From VXYL01 sp965200375 (GTDB taxonomy: Bacteria > Pseudomonadota > Gammaproteobacteria > Pseudomonadales > Azotimanducaceae): a stretch of 64,000 bases of DNA. How positions within the stretch are numbered: the first letter of the stretch is position 1; each line of letters begins with the position of its first letter. The translations under genes were made by a program, and so were the position numbers. Positions 8,532 to 17,208 of this stretch are shown in pieces. The notes under the pieces are model-generated. The model did not search any database and had not been told where the DNA came from. It saw only the letters and a program-made list of their open reading frames with translations. Location of the stretch: positions 2,418,001 through 2,482,000 of the forward strand of contig OZ241353.1 of NCBI GenBank assembly GCA_965200375.1, written 5' to 3'.

Positions 8532-9498
8532 GGCCATGGCAGCGCTCCGGGCGAACGGCCGGGTTCTCGCCGGCGCGGGGCTGGCGGCCCTGGTCGGCGC
8601 AACGCTGGCCGGCTGCGCCGCGACCACCACGCGGGCGCCGGTGGAGGACCGCGCCGTAGAGAGGCCCCCGGCGGTGCCCGCCGCCGCGTCCGCAGCCGGC
8701 AGCTACACGGTGCGCCGGAACGACACCCTCTACTCCATCGCCTGGCGCCACGACTTGGACTACAAGGCGCTGGCGGCGGCGAACGGCATTGAAGCGCCCT
8801 ACACCATCTACCCGGGCCGCAGGCTGCGCCTGCCGGCGGGCGGCGCCGCTGCGGCCGTGCAGCCGCCAGCGTCCGCGGTTCGCAAGCCCGCGCCAGCGAT
8901 GGCGGCGCCGAAGGCAAGGGCCCGCCAAGCGGCACCGCCGCCGCCGAGACCGGCGCAGCCGCGAACCACGGTTGAACCGCCGCGGCCCCGACCTGCCACG
9001 GTGTCGCCGGCACCGAAACCGTCGGCGCCCGCGCCCGGCAAACGCGCCGCCCCGAAGCCCAAGGCGCCGCCGCCCGCCAAGGTGCCGTCCCCGGCCAAGC
9101 CGCCGCCGGCCAAGTCGGGGGGGAGTTCGACGGCGGCCGTCGCCGGCTGGCGGCGGCCAGTGTCGGAGAAGCCCGTGCGCGCCTTCGGCGGCGCCTCCAA
9201 GGGCCTGGACTACGCCCTGCCGCCGGCCACCAGAGTTCGCGCCGCAGCGCCAGGCGTTGTGGTGTACGCCGGGCCCGGGCTTGGCGGCTTTCGGCATCTG
9301 GTGATCGTGAAGGCGAGCGAGCGCTATCTGGTGGCCTACGGCATCAACGTGCAGCCCCGGCTGCAGGAAGGGGAGACCGTGGCTGCCGGCGCCACGGTGG
9401 CCGAGATCGGCAGCGGCGGCGCGGCCGGCAAGTTCCACTTCGAGGTTCGGGACCGCGGCAAGCCGGTGGACCCCCGGCCGCTGGTAGGCGGCGCGTAG
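8515..9498 (+). CDS. nlpD: Lipoprotein NlpD, LysM plus degenerate LytM/M23 domain
   Basis: Envelope lipoprotein that activates cell-separation amidase AmiC. 327 residues. Lipobox LAGC (Cys34), one LysM domain (about 63-108, YTVRRNDTLYSIAWRH), a long Pro/Ala/Lys linker (about 108-215) and a C-terminal M23-like domain. The metal ligands are not intact: the first motif reads GLDYALP and the AYAHN-type motif reads AYGIN, while FHFEVR is kept. This fits a non-catalytic NlpD. ATG 8515 was chosen, giving a normal signal peptide; ATG 8536 is an alternative. rpoS, its usual neighbour, is missing. Confidence 0.88.
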   Translation: MAKTAEAMAALRANGRVLAGAGLAALVGATLAGCAATTTRAPVEDRAVERPPAVPAAASAAGSYTVRRNDTLYSIAWRHDLDYKALAAANGIEAPYTIYPGRRLRLPAGGAAAAVQPPASAVRKPAPAMAAPKARARQAAPPPPRPAQPRTTVEPPRPRPATVSPAPKPSAPAPGKRAAPKPKAPPPAKVPSPAKPPPAKSGGSSTAAVAGWRRPVSEKPVRAFGGASKGLDYALPPATRVRAAAPGVVVYAGPGLGGFRHLVIVKASERYLVAYGINVQPRLQEGETVAAGATVAEIGSGGAAGKFHFEVRDRGKPVDPRPLVGGA

Positions 9499-9519
9499 CG
9501 CGCGCAAGGCAGGGCGGTC

Positions 9520-9525
9520 CGTACA
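9520..9525 (+). promoter_or_regulatory. Possible -10 element for fdxA
   Basis: TACAAT matches the sigma-70 -10 consensus in five of six positions and lies about 40 bp upstream of the fdxA start, in the 66-bp nlpD/fdxA gap. No good -35 is seen at 16-18 bp. Weak support. Confidence 0.3.
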
Positions 9526-9564
9526 ATACGCGCCCTTTCGCCTCTGCTTGCGGGACATCGGCAC

Positions 9565-9888
9565 ATGACATTCGTGGTCGGTCAAAGCTGCATCAAGTGC
9601 AAGCTCACGGACTGCGTGGAGGTGTGCCCAGTGGACTGCTTCTACGAGGGCCCCAACATGCTCGTCATCCACCCGGACGAGTGCATCGACTGCGCCCTGT
9701 GCGAGCCCGAGTGCCCGGTGGACGCCATCTTCAGCGAAGACGAAGTGCCCGAGGGCGAGGAGGACTTCCTGGCGCTGAATGCCGAGCTGGCGGAGGTGTG
9801 GCCCAACATCGTCGAGAAGAAGGACCCGCCGCCGGACGAAGCCGACTGGCGGGACGTGCCGGACAAGCGGCAGTATCTGGAGCGGTAG
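9565..9888 (+). CDS. fdxA: Seven-iron ferredoxin FdxA
   Basis: Small soluble electron carrier of 107 residues, the standard size of the Azotobacter FdI/FdxA family. Two cluster motifs are visible: SCIKCKLTDCVEVCPVDC for the 3Fe-4S site and its shared cysteine, and CIDCALCEPECP for the 4Fe-4S site. The acidic C-terminal half ends with WRDVPDKRQYLER, typical of the family. In Pseudomonas the order is nlpD-rpoS-fdxA. Here fdxA follows nlpD directly after 66 bp. Confidence 0.95.
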   Translation: MTFVVGQSCIKCKLTDCVEVCPVDCFYEGPNMLVIHPDECIDCALCEPECPVDAIFSEDEVPEGEEDFLALNAELAEVWPNIVEKKDPPPDEADWRDVPDKRQYLER

Positions 9889-9914
9889 ACAGGCGCAGGC
9901 GGTCTAGCCAGGGC

Positions 9915-10097
9915 GTGTTTCGTCGCGACCAGATCTGGTTCTGCGAGCGCAACGCCCGCCACGAGACTAAGCTCGTTCCCCCTTCGGACTTCCGGCCCCG
10001 AAAAGGCATCGAGAACCTCGAACGCGGCTATCTGGCGGGGCGCTATGGTGCCGTGCCGTACATCGATCCGCGTAGTTGCCCCATGCCGGGGCTATAG
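9915..10097 (+). pseudogene. C-terminal remnant of an AAA-family ATPase gene
   Basis: 61 codons with no proper 5' end read like the last part of large AAA ATPases of the COG1106 / abortive-infection (AbiLii, RloA-like) group. The signature is FRRDQIWFCERN, then SDFRPRKGIENLERGYLAGRYGA and VPYID. In intact proteins this follows the Walker B region and lies at the extreme C-terminus. Everything upstream is fdxA, so only the tail is left. The assignment rests on remembered family motifs. Confidence 0.55.
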
Positions 10098-10128
10098 CCG
10101 GTGGGTGCCCCTAGCGTCGATCACGGCA

Positions 10129-10557
10129 TCAGCCGATGGCCTTCTTGAGTTCAGCCGCGACATGCGCGTGTCTGCAAAGTAGTTCGGGTAGGCGCGGCGC
10201 AGCGCGTCCACCGAGTCCACCGCCACCAGCACGGTCTCGGCACCGGGAAAGCGCGCGATGGTGCTCTCCACCTCCTCGTAGGCGCGGATCGCCTCCGCCC
10301 GCTCCTCCTGCGCGCACTCGTTCCAGCGCAGCCGGGCCGAGTCCGGGAGGATCTCCAGGATAGATGTGGAAGTACCGAGCGCGTCCGTTGCGCACGTGGC
10401 CTTCGAGAATCCCCAACATTCGGCTGTAGGCATCGAGGCGCGCCAGAGCGTCGAGTTCCGTTGCGGCCTGCGTCAGTTCCTTGCGGAGTACGCTTGCCGA
10501 GGTTCGCCAGCTCCTTGGCCGCGTAGGTGATCGTTGACCGACGGCTTGCCCGCACAC
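10129..10557 (-). pseudogene. Frameshifted gene remnant, possibly RelA/SpoT-domain type
   Basis: Coding-like sequence on the minus strand is spread over several frames. One frame gives ELDALARLDAYSRMLGIL and then NGRARYFHIYP (about 10490-10370). A second gives EEVESTIARFPGAETVLVAV and then DALRRAYPNYFADT (about 10370-10165). The last, ending at 10129, gives HVAAELKKAIG before a stop. Joined, they resemble the C-terminal part of some proteins with a RelA/SpoT synthetase domain, where AYPNYF-D-T is conserved. At least two frameshifts are needed, so it is broken. The family call is tentative. Confidence 0.4.
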
Positions 10558-10791
10558 CCGCTCATTCCTGGCCTGCTTGAGTGGCGAGGGCCTTCACGGA
10601 TGAGTCAAGTTCCTGGATCCGCATGGCGCTTGGAAGGTGGAGGACGAGGCGGCTTCATGCGCGACGCGAAGCGGCGTAGGGTTTGATCTGGAAGCGCCCG
10701 CGACGGGCGTTGGCTCGTGTGCAGGGTGGCGTTTCGCCGGGCTCGCCAAGCCTAGACGGTCGGCGCAGCCTCGCTAGCTCGGCTCTCCCAC
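10558..10791. other. Gap with no recognisable gene
   Basis: Between the decayed remnant and the aminotransferase stop there is no convincing gene, promoter or terminator. The minus strand at 10558-10620 may hold a few more codons of the remnant (RIQELDSSVKAL). The rest shows nothing. Confidence 0.5.
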
Positions 10792-11739
10792 TCAAACGTA
10801 GTGCAGCCAGTGCTCGAAGGCCGCCACGTCGCCGCGCACCACGGCGTCGTATTGCGCCTTCAGCCGGGTGGTCACGGGCCCCGCCTTGCCGTCCCCCACC
10901 TCCTTCCCGTCTATGCCGATCACGGGCCAGACGCCCACGGACGTGCCGGAGAGGAACACCTCGGCCACATCGGCTAGTTCCGCCACCGCGATGTCCCGTT
11001 CCACTGCCTGACAGCCCACGGTGGGCGCCAGGGCGAGGATGGAATCCCGCGTGATGCCCAGCAGCACCTTGCTGGCCGGGGGGGTGGCGAGGTTGCCGTC
11101 GGCGTCCACGATGAACAGGTTGGTGGTGGGCGCTTCCGTCACCAGACCCTGTTCGTCGAGCAGCACCACGTCGTCGTAGCCTTCGCGCCGGGCCTGCCAC
11201 TTGGCGGTCATGGCGGCGGTGTAGTTGGCGGCGACCTTGGCGTGGGGCGGCACCAGGTCCTCCCGGCGGCCGGTCTTGTCGCGCTCGATCTTGAGGGACA
11301 GCTCGGCACGGTGGCGGTATTCGCCCGGGTTCTTGGCGATGATGTCCCGGGCGCCGTCGTAGGCGGCGATGAAGACGGCCACCCGGGCGTCCTGCGGAAT
11401 CAGCTCCACCTCGATGGACGGAATGAGGGCGCTGATCTTCACCGACCTGGCGCCCGGATTGCGGCGCACCGTAGCGGCGCAGGCGGCCACCAGCGCGTCG
11501 GCGCTGTAGGCGAGGGGCAGGCCGACCAGCTCGCAGGTGCGGAGCAGCCGCTGCACGTGATCCCGCAGGCGGAACAGGGCGGTGCCGCGCTTCGCCTCGT
11601 AGACGCTCAGGTAGTCGAAGGCCAGCGAACCCCGTTGCAGGCTCTGCGAGAGGACGTGAACGGTGGCGTCGTGCCAGGGCACGAACTCGCCGTCGCGCCA
11701 GATCGCGCGCTCGGTCGGGAGGTCCGCTGGGCCAGCCAC
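10792..11739 (-). CDS. Class IV aminotransferase, branched-chain (IlvE-like)
   Basis: PLP-dependent transaminase, most like branched-chain amino-acid aminotransferase. 315 residues from GTG 11739, with AGGCG upstream. Seen: AIWRDGEFVPWHDATVHVLS at the N-terminus (the family pattern W-x-G-x-x-V-x-W), the PLP lysine in HAKVAANYTAAM, VLLDEQGLVTEAPTTNLF and the C-terminal FLSGTSVGVWPV. D-amino-acid transaminase and aminodeoxychorismate lyase are relatives. Given dgcN/dgcA downstream, a D-amino-acid role is possible. It stands 11 bp after the secreted-protein gene on the same strand. Confidence 0.8.
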   Translation of the reverse strand: MAGPADLPTERAIWRDGEFVPWHDATVHVLSQSLQRGSLAFDYLSVYEAKRGTALFRLRDHVQRLLRTCELVGLPLAYSADALVAACAATVRRNPGARSVKISALIPSIEVELIPQDARVAVFIAAYDGARDIIAKNPGEYRHRAELSLKIERDKTGRREDLVPPHAKVAANYTAAMTAKWQARREGYDDVVLLDEQGLVTEAPTTNLFIVDADGNLATPPASKVLLGITRDSILALAPTVGCQAVERDIAVAELADVAEVFLSGTSVGVWPVIGIDGKEVGDGKAGPVTTRLKAQYDAVVRGDVAAFEHWLHYV

Positions 11740-11750
11740 TCGACTTCGCC

Positions 11751-12461
11751 TCAGTCGGCTGCAAGCGGCGCAGCGTTCAAGTTCCTGGTGGCATCGCTGC
11801 CGAGCGTGTCGAAGTCCACGACGAAGTCGCACTGCCCGAAATCGGCGGGAGAGGCGGGGAACTCCGCTAGGCAGTCCAGCATGCCGTGAACGCCCACCAC
11901 GAAAAGGTCGCTGCTCATGCCCCGTTTGGCGCCGAGCCGGAAACGCCACTGGTTCGTGTCGCCAACTCGCTCGGCATCCAAACCGGCCCCGCAAGGATCC
12001 GTCGCGCATGGCTGCTCGCCGCGGATGGCTGGAAGAAAGAACCACGCACGGTAGAGAACGATGCCGGACAAGCCACGGCTTTGACTCTTTTCGATGTCCA
12101 ACAGGACGCTGTATTCCCTGTCTATCCGCGGGAGCTCCTGCTGGTCCCGGGGGAAAAAGAGCACGTCGGCAATGTCCTCGGGGGCGTGGCCATCTGCCAG
12201 TCCCGGCGAGGTCGCCCAGGTGATGAACCAGCCGGCTTCTGCCATCCACGGGCGCAGGAACTGAATATGATCGTACTTGTCGTTTCCGAAACGCGGGTCG
12301 AAGTAGTAGCGGTTGGGGTTGTTGTGGGGCGTGAGGTGGGCGTGGGGGTGGGCGCAGGATTCTGCTTCCGGGCACGCTTCCACGACGGCAGGATGCGCGA
12401 AGGCATTTGTTGCCAGCAAGGCCGCCGCGACCATCCCTAGCATCGCCAGTACGAGGTTCAC
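11751..12461 (-). CDS. Secreted protein of unknown function
   Basis: About 236 residues with a clear signal peptide (LVLAMLGMVAAALLATNAFA, cleaved before HPAVVEA). The mature part has a His-rich start (CAHPHAHLTPH), aromatic stretches such as RPWMAEAGWFITWA, and four to six cysteines that suggest periplasmic disulfides. It ends DCLAEFPASPADFGQCDF and a short tail. No family is recognised. GTG 12461 was chosen because it places the signal peptide right after the start; TTG 12497 and an inner ATG are alternatives, and no strong ribosome binding site decides. Confidence 0.55.
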   Translation of the reverse strand: MNLVLAMLGMVAAALLATNAFAHPAVVEACPEAESCAHPHAHLTPHNNPNRYYFDPRFGNDKYDHIQFLRPWMAEAGWFITWATSPGLADGHAPEDIADVLFFPRDQQELPRIDREYSVLLDIEKSQSRGLSGIVLYRAWFFLPAIRGEQPCATDPCGAGLDAERVGDTNQWRFRLGAKRGMSSDLFVVGVHGMLDCLAEFPASPADFGQCDFVVDFDTLGSDATRNLNAAPLAAD

Positions 12462-12561
12462 TTGTGCTGCCCGGTGAGCGAAAGGAGGCGTAGGCAACCA
12501 CGCGACCGGCCCGGCGTCAACCTCATGCGCAAGAACGAACGCCTCGAACGCGCCAACGCGC

Positions 12562-13536
12562 CTACCGCCACCCCCACACGCCGCGCCGCCAGGCCACCTG
12601 CCCGCCCTCGTACGCCAGCCCGGGCGACCGATCCCGGGCCAGCAGCAGCGGTCCGTCGAGGTCCACCACCTTGGCGAAGGTCGCCAGCAGCAGCGCCGGG
12701 GCCATCGCCAGAGACGTCGCCACCATGCAGCCGAGGACGATGTCTAGCTGCATCGCCCGGGCCTTGCGGGCGAGGGCCAGGGCCTGGGTCAGGCCGCCGG
12801 CCTTGTCCAGCTTGATGTTCACCGCCTGGTAGCGCTCGGCCACTTCCGCGAGATTGGCGCCATCGTGGATGCTCTCGTCCGCTGCGAGAGGCACCGGGAA
12901 CCGGCGCCCGGCCAGCGCTGCGTCTGCGGCTGCTGGCAGCGGCTGCTCCACAAGCGCCACGCCGGCGGCTTGCGCGGCGGGCATGAACGCTTCGAGCTCC
13001 GGGAGAGACCACGCCTCGTTGGCATCCACGACGAGACGGGCCGGGCTGGCACGGCGCACGGCTCGCAACCGGGCGATGTCCGCGTCGATGTCGCCGCTGC
13101 CGAGTTTCAGCTTGAGCAGCGGCCGGCGCCGAACGGCCGCAGCGGCGGCGGCCATTGCGGCAGGCGCGTCGAGGCTCAAGGTGTAGGCCGTGGCGCAAGG
13201 GTTCGGCGGCGGCATGCCGGCCAGTTCCCACGCCGGACGCCCGGCGCGTTGCGCGGCGAGGTCCCACAACGCGCAGTCGATGGCGTTGCGGGCGGCGCCC
13301 GGCGGCACCTCGGCGAGCAGCGCCTGCCGCTCGAACGGTCCGGCGAAGCCGTTGAGCCAGGCGTGTACCTCGGCCACGGATTCGCCGTAGCGGGCGTAGG
13401 GCACGCACTCGCCTCGGCCCTGCCAGCGCCCGTCGTCTATGGTGGCTACCACCACGTCGGCGTGGTCCTTCACGCCGCGGGCGATGGCGAAGGGGGCGGC
13501 CAGAGGCCAGCGCTCCGCCGCCGCGGAGACCTTCAC
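12562..13536 (-). CDS. dgcA: N-acetyl-D-glutamate racemase DgcA (enolase superfamily)
   Basis: Muconate-lactonizing-type enolase-superfamily enzyme of 324 residues, older name L-Ala-D/L-Glu epimerase. The catalytic set is complete: the K-x-K lysines in LLKLKLGSGD, metal ligands in VVDANEAW, VEQPLP and LAADES, and the opposite base lysine in VNIKLDKAGG. The GTG start (13536) overlaps the stop of the DUF1611 gene. That pairing is the DgcN-DgcA route described in marine bacteria, in which DgcN N-acetylates D-glutamate and DgcA converts it to N-acetyl-L-glutamate. Without the partner it would be called a dipeptide epimerase. Confidence 0.78.
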   Translation of the reverse strand: MKVSAAAERWPLAAPFAIARGVKDHADVVVATIDDGRWQGRGECVPYARYGESVAEVHAWLNGFAGPFERQALLAEVPPGAARNAIDCALWDLAAQRAGRPAWELAGMPPPNPCATAYTLSLDAPAAMAAAAAAVRRRPLLKLKLGSGDIDADIARLRAVRRASPARLVVDANEAWSLPELEAFMPAAQAAGVALVEQPLPAAADAALAGRRFPVPLAADESIHDGANLAEVAERYQAVNIKLDKAGGLTQALALARKARAMQLDIVLGCMVATSLAMAPALLLATFAKVVDLDGPLLLARDRSPGLAYEGGQVAWRRGVWGWR

Positions 13537-14537
13537 GCCGTCTCCAGCAGGCGCTCCGCGATGGCGGCCATGCCGCCGCGCAGCGGGTCGCAGCAGGGCA
13601 GGCGGTAGCGCCGTTCGAGCTCCGCGAGGGCGGCCGCGGCTTCGTCCGCGGCGAGGGCGGCGGTGTTGAGGGCGATACCGGCGCAGCGGATGCGCGGGTT
13701 GGTGAGCTTGCCGAGGGCGATGGTCTCGGCGAGCACGGCGTCGATGGCCGCTATCGGCGCCGGCACGTTGCGCATGGTGCGCCGGGTGGGTTCGTGGCAG
13801 ACGACGAAGGCGTCCGGCTGCGTGCCGTGCAGCAGCGCCAGGCTCACGCCGGCGAAGGAAGGGTGGAACAGCGAGCCCTGGCCTTCCACCACGTCCCAGT
13901 GGTCGCGGTCGTTGTCCGGCGTCAGCGCCTCGGCGGCGCCGGCGGCGAAGTCCGCCACCACCGCGTCGATGGCGATGCCGCCGCCGGCGATGAGAATGCC
14001 GGTCTGCCCGGTGGCGCGGAAGTCCGCGTGTACGCCGCGTTCGCGCAGCGCCTTCGTCAGCGCCAGCGCCGCGTACTTCTTGCCTACGGAGCAGTCCGTG
14101 CCGACGGTGAGCAGGCGCTTGCCGGTGCGCTTGCGGCCGGTGGCGGTGGGCCACGCGCCGGTTGGCAGCCGCACGTCTATGAGCCGTCGCCCGAGGCGGC
14201 CCGCGGCGGCTGCGAGGTCGCCGAAGCTGACGAGGGGCGTATGCAGGCCGCTGGCGATGTCGAGGCCCTGCCGGAGCGCCTCAAGGAGGGACGGCTGCCA
14301 CTCGGCGGGGAGCACGCCGCCGGGACTGACGGCGCCGACGACCAGCGTGCGGGCGCCGGCCGCAGCCGCGGCGGCAATGGCGAGCTCGGGCACGCCGACG
14401 TCCGCGCCGCAGCCGGGCAGCCGGCACTGGCCCAGCACGGTTTCCGGGCGCCAGTCCACGATGCCTTGGGCGGTCTTGGCCGCCAGCGCGTCCTTCGCGT
14501 CGCCCAGGAACAGCAGATACGGTTGCTCGATGTCCAC
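13533..14537 (-). CDS. dgcN: D-glutamate N-acetyltransferase DgcN (DUF1611)
   Basis: 334 residues, DUF1611 family. An N-terminal Rossmann-like half (MDIEQPYLLFLGDAKDALA) is followed by a P-loop-like segment, LTVGTDCSVGKKYAALAL, and DVVEGQGSLFHPSFAGVS, both hallmarks of the family. In Pseudoalteromonas the DUF1611 protein DgcN acetylates D-glutamate as the first step of its catabolism. Here it is translationally coupled (GTGA) to dgcA, which supports the same job. The ATG lies 130 bp from the divergent aldo/keto reductase. Confidence 0.78.
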   Translation of the reverse strand: MDIEQPYLLFLGDAKDALAAKTAQGIVDWRPETVLGQCRLPGCGADVGVPELAIAAAAAAGARTLVVGAVSPGGVLPAEWQPSLLEALRQGLDIASGLHTPLVSFGDLAAAAGRLGRRLIDVRLPTGAWPTATGRKRTGKRLLTVGTDCSVGKKYAALALTKALRERGVHADFRATGQTGILIAGGGIAIDAVVADFAAGAAEALTPDNDRDHWDVVEGQGSLFHPSFAGVSLALLHGTQPDAFVVCHEPTRRTMRNVPAPIAAIDAVLAETIALGKLTNPRIRCAGIALNTAALAADEAAAALAELERRYRLPCCDPLRGGMAAIAERLLETA

Positions 14538-14667
14538 TGGCCCCTCGGTGGTGGGCGTATTCGCGTCTTCCTAGAGAGCGTAGAAAGCGCTTGGCGAAGT
14601 CCTGCCATCAAGCGTAGCCTAAGGACAACGGCAAACCGGCCCTTTGCAAGCCTGAAGAGGGGGAGCC

Positions 14668-15891
14668 ATGACCGACGCAACCAGCCTTCGCGCCAGTCGG
14701 CGCACCATGCTACGCCTGGGCGCCGGCGCTGCGGCGCTGCCGTTCGTGCCCGCCGTGGCCCAGGACAAGGTGCCAGCGGGCAGCGTTCAGCGCTACGCGA
14801 CGCTGGGCCGCACGGGCCTCGAGATCGCGGACGTCTCGTTTGGCAGCAGCAGCCTGCGCAGCGGCCAGGAGAAGGTCGTCGAGCATGCCTTGGCCCGTGG
14901 CATCAACTACTTCGACACCGCCGAGAGCTACACCCGCGGCACGTCGGAGACCGTGCTCGGCAACGCCCTCAAGGGCAAGCGCGACCAGGTGGTCGTCACC
15001 TCGAAGGTGGTCACCTCGGCGGACAGCAGCGCCGAGTGGCTGATGTCCGCCCTCGAGGGCTCCCTGCGCCGCCTTCGCATGGACTACGTGGACGTCTACA
15101 TGAACCACGCCGTCAACGACCTGGCCGTCATCCGGAACCCGGAGTGGCACGAGTTCGTGGCCAAGGCCAAGGAGCAGGGCAAGATCCGCTTTGCCGGGAT
15201 GTCCGGCCACGCCGGACGCCTCATCGAATGCCTGGACTACGCCTTCGACGAAGATGTCGCGGACGTCGTGCTGGTGGCGCACAACTTCGGCCAGGACCCC
15301 AAGTTTTACGAGAGCGTCACCCGGGCCATGGACTTCGTGGCCACGCAGCAGGACCTGCCTCGGGTGCTCGCCAAGGGCAAGGCCAGGAACGTCGGCGTCA
15401 CGGTGATGAAGACGCTGAAGGGCGCCCGCTTGAACGACATGCGCCCCTACGAGCGGGAGGGCGGCACCTTCGCCCAGGCGGCGCTGCGCTGGGTGCTCGC
15501 CAATCCCCATGTGGATTCGGCCGTCATCACCATGAACAGCGTCGAGAAGGTGGACGAGTATATCGGGGCTTCCGGCGCCCGCGAGCTCGCCGCTGGCGAC
15601 ATGGATCTGCTGGAGCGCTACGCGCGCCTAAACGCCGGCAGCTACTGCCACCACGTGTGCAACGACTGCGAGGGCGCCTGCCCCTACGGCGTGCCCATCG
15701 CCGAGGTGATGCGCACACGCATGTACGCGGTGGACTACCAGGACGTGGCGCTGGCGCGGGAGGAATACGGCCTCCTGGCCACCAATGCCGCGGCATGCCT
15801 GGCCTGCGACGGCCAGCCCTGCGCCACCGCCTGCACCCACGGCATTCCCCTGGACCGCCTCTGCGCTCCCACCCATCGCCTGCTGGCGTAG
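14668..15891 (+). CDS. Tat-exported aldo/keto reductase with C-terminal iron-sulfur motifs
   Basis: 407 residues. Twin-arginine signal SRRTMLRLGAGAAALPF, then an NADPH-type TIM barrel (about 40-330) with the catalytic tetrad visible as YFDTAESY, VVTSKVV and MNHAV. The C-terminus carries CHHVCNDCEGACPYGVP and CLACDGQPCATACTHGIP, which look like two ferredoxin-type cluster sites. Related Tat-exported reductases are annotated as predicted oxidoreductases. The substrate is unknown. A strong ribosome binding site (GAAGAGGGGGAG) precedes the ATG. larC begins three bases after the stop. Confidence 0.8.
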   Translation: MTDATSLRASRRTMLRLGAGAAALPFVPAVAQDKVPAGSVQRYATLGRTGLEIADVSFGSSSLRSGQEKVVEHALARGINYFDTAESYTRGTSETVLGNALKGKRDQVVVTSKVVTSADSSAEWLMSALEGSLRRLRMDYVDVYMNHAVNDLAVIRNPEWHEFVAKAKEQGKIRFAGMSGHAGRLIECLDYAFDEDVADVVLVAHNFGQDPKFYESVTRAMDFVATQQDLPRVLAKGKARNVGVTVMKTLKGARLNDMRPYEREGGTFAQAALRWVLANPHVDSAVITMNSVEKVDEYIGASGARELAAGDMDLLERYARLNAGSYCHHVCNDCEGACPYGVPIAEVMRTRMYAVDYQDVALAREEYGLLATNAAACLACDGQPCATACTHGIPLDRLCAPTHRLLA

Positions 15892-15894
15892 CGT

Positions 15895-17115
15895 TTGGCG
15901 GCATCCCGCAGCGCCCTCTACTACGAGTGCTTCGCCGGCATCGCCGGCGACATGCATCTGGGGGCGCTGATCGATCTCGGCGTCCCGGCCGCGCACCTGC
16001 AGGCGGAACTCGCGCGGCTGGAACTCGCTGGCGAGTTCTCGCTGGCTGCCGAACGCGCCAGCAAGAACGGCATCGCCGGCACTAGGGCCACGGTGCGGCT
16101 GGCGCCGGACCGGGAGCGCCCGCATCGGCACCTGGCGGATATCGAGGCCATCGTCAAGCGGGCTGGCTATGCGCCGGCGGTGCAGGAGCGGGCGCTGGCG
16201 ATGTTCGGCGCCCTTGCCGTCGCAGAGGCGGAGATCCACGGCCAGACGGTGGACCAGGTCCACTTCCACGAAGTGGGCGCCACGGACTCCATCGTGGACA
16301 TCGTGGGCGCGGCCCTCGGCCTCGACTATCTCGGCGCGGAGCTGGGCGTCGCCCGCGTGTTCTGCGGGCCGGTCGAACTCGGCAGCGGCATGGTGCGCTG
16401 CGAACACGGTCTGCTGCCGGTGCCAGCGCCGGCCACCGCGGCCCTGCTGGCCGGTGTGCCTTGCGGCTACGGCGGCGTGGAAGGCGAGGCGACGACGCCG
16501 ACCGGCGCCGTCATCCTCAAGTGCGCGGTGGACGCCTTCGAGCCGCCCCGCGCGTTCGTGCCGAAGACGATTGGCTACGGCATCGGCCACAAGAACTTCG
16601 CCCGGCCGAACGTGCTGCGCTTGACGCTCGGCGAGGCGCCGCCCGATTCGGCATCGGCCGCGAACCTCGCCACGGAGACCAACATCGAGGTGGAGTGCAA
16701 CATCGACGACATGCCGGCCGAGGCGTTCGGGCCGTTGATGGACGGCTTGCTGGAGAAAGGCGCCCGGGACGTGTTCCTGACGCCTATCGTGATGAAGAAA
16801 TCCCGCCCCGGCACCAAGGTGTCGGCACTGGTGGACGAGGCCGCGCTGGACGCCGTGCTCGAGGCGCTCTTCGCCGCCTCCACCACCATCGGCGTGCGGC
16901 TGCGGGAAGTCGCCAAGCGCATGCTGCCCCGGGAACAGCGCACGGTGGAAACGACCCGGGGCGAGGTGCGCGTGAAGATCGCGCGGCTGCCGAACGGGGC
17001 CACGCGCTGGAAGTCCGAGCACGACGACGTGGCAGTCATCGCGGCCCGCACCGGCGAGGGCTACCTCGCCACCAAGGCGGCGGTGGACGCGGAGCTCGCC
17101 CGGCTGCTGGCTTGA
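15895..17115 (+). CDS. larC: LarC, nickel insertion into the pincer cofactor
   Basis: CTP-dependent cyclometallase that inserts nickel into the pyridinium-bisthiocarboxylate mononucleotide made by LarB and LarE. 406 residues, the full-length form. Seen: YYECFAGIAGDMHLGALIDLG at the start, FHEVGATDSIVDIVGAA, TPTGAVILKC, and NIEVECNIDDMPAEAFG, all family signatures. A TTG start (15895) right after the reductase stop is the only start fitting the N-terminus. larB and larE follow, separated by two small genes. Confidence 0.9.
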   Translation: MAASRSALYYECFAGIAGDMHLGALIDLGVPAAHLQAELARLELAGEFSLAAERASKNGIAGTRATVRLAPDRERPHRHLADIEAIVKRAGYAPAVQERALAMFGALAVAEAEIHGQTVDQVHFHEVGATDSIVDIVGAALGLDYLGAELGVARVFCGPVELGSGMVRCEHGLLPVPAPATAALLAGVPCGYGGVEGEATTPTGAVILKCAVDAFEPPRAFVPKTIGYGIGHKNFARPNVLRLTLGEAPPDSASAANLATETNIEVECNIDDMPAEAFGPLMDGLLEKGARDVFLTPIVMKKSRPGTKVSALVDEAALDAVLEALFAASTTIGVRLREVAKRMLPREQRTVETTRGEVRVKIARLPNGATRWKSEHDDVAVIAARTGEGYLATKAAVDAELARLLA

Positions 17116-17208
17116 GCCGCTCGCGATGCGACGACGTTCTCGCGGTCGCCAGTGAAGGGAGCGTGTTATGTTCCTGCCCACGAACAACAACAACTTAGGG
17201 TCGAGACA

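Noticed and set aside
12122..12440. Plus-strand open frames opposite the secreted protein
   Set aside because: The minus-strand frame has a signal peptide and Cys pattern, while the plus-strand frames have neither.
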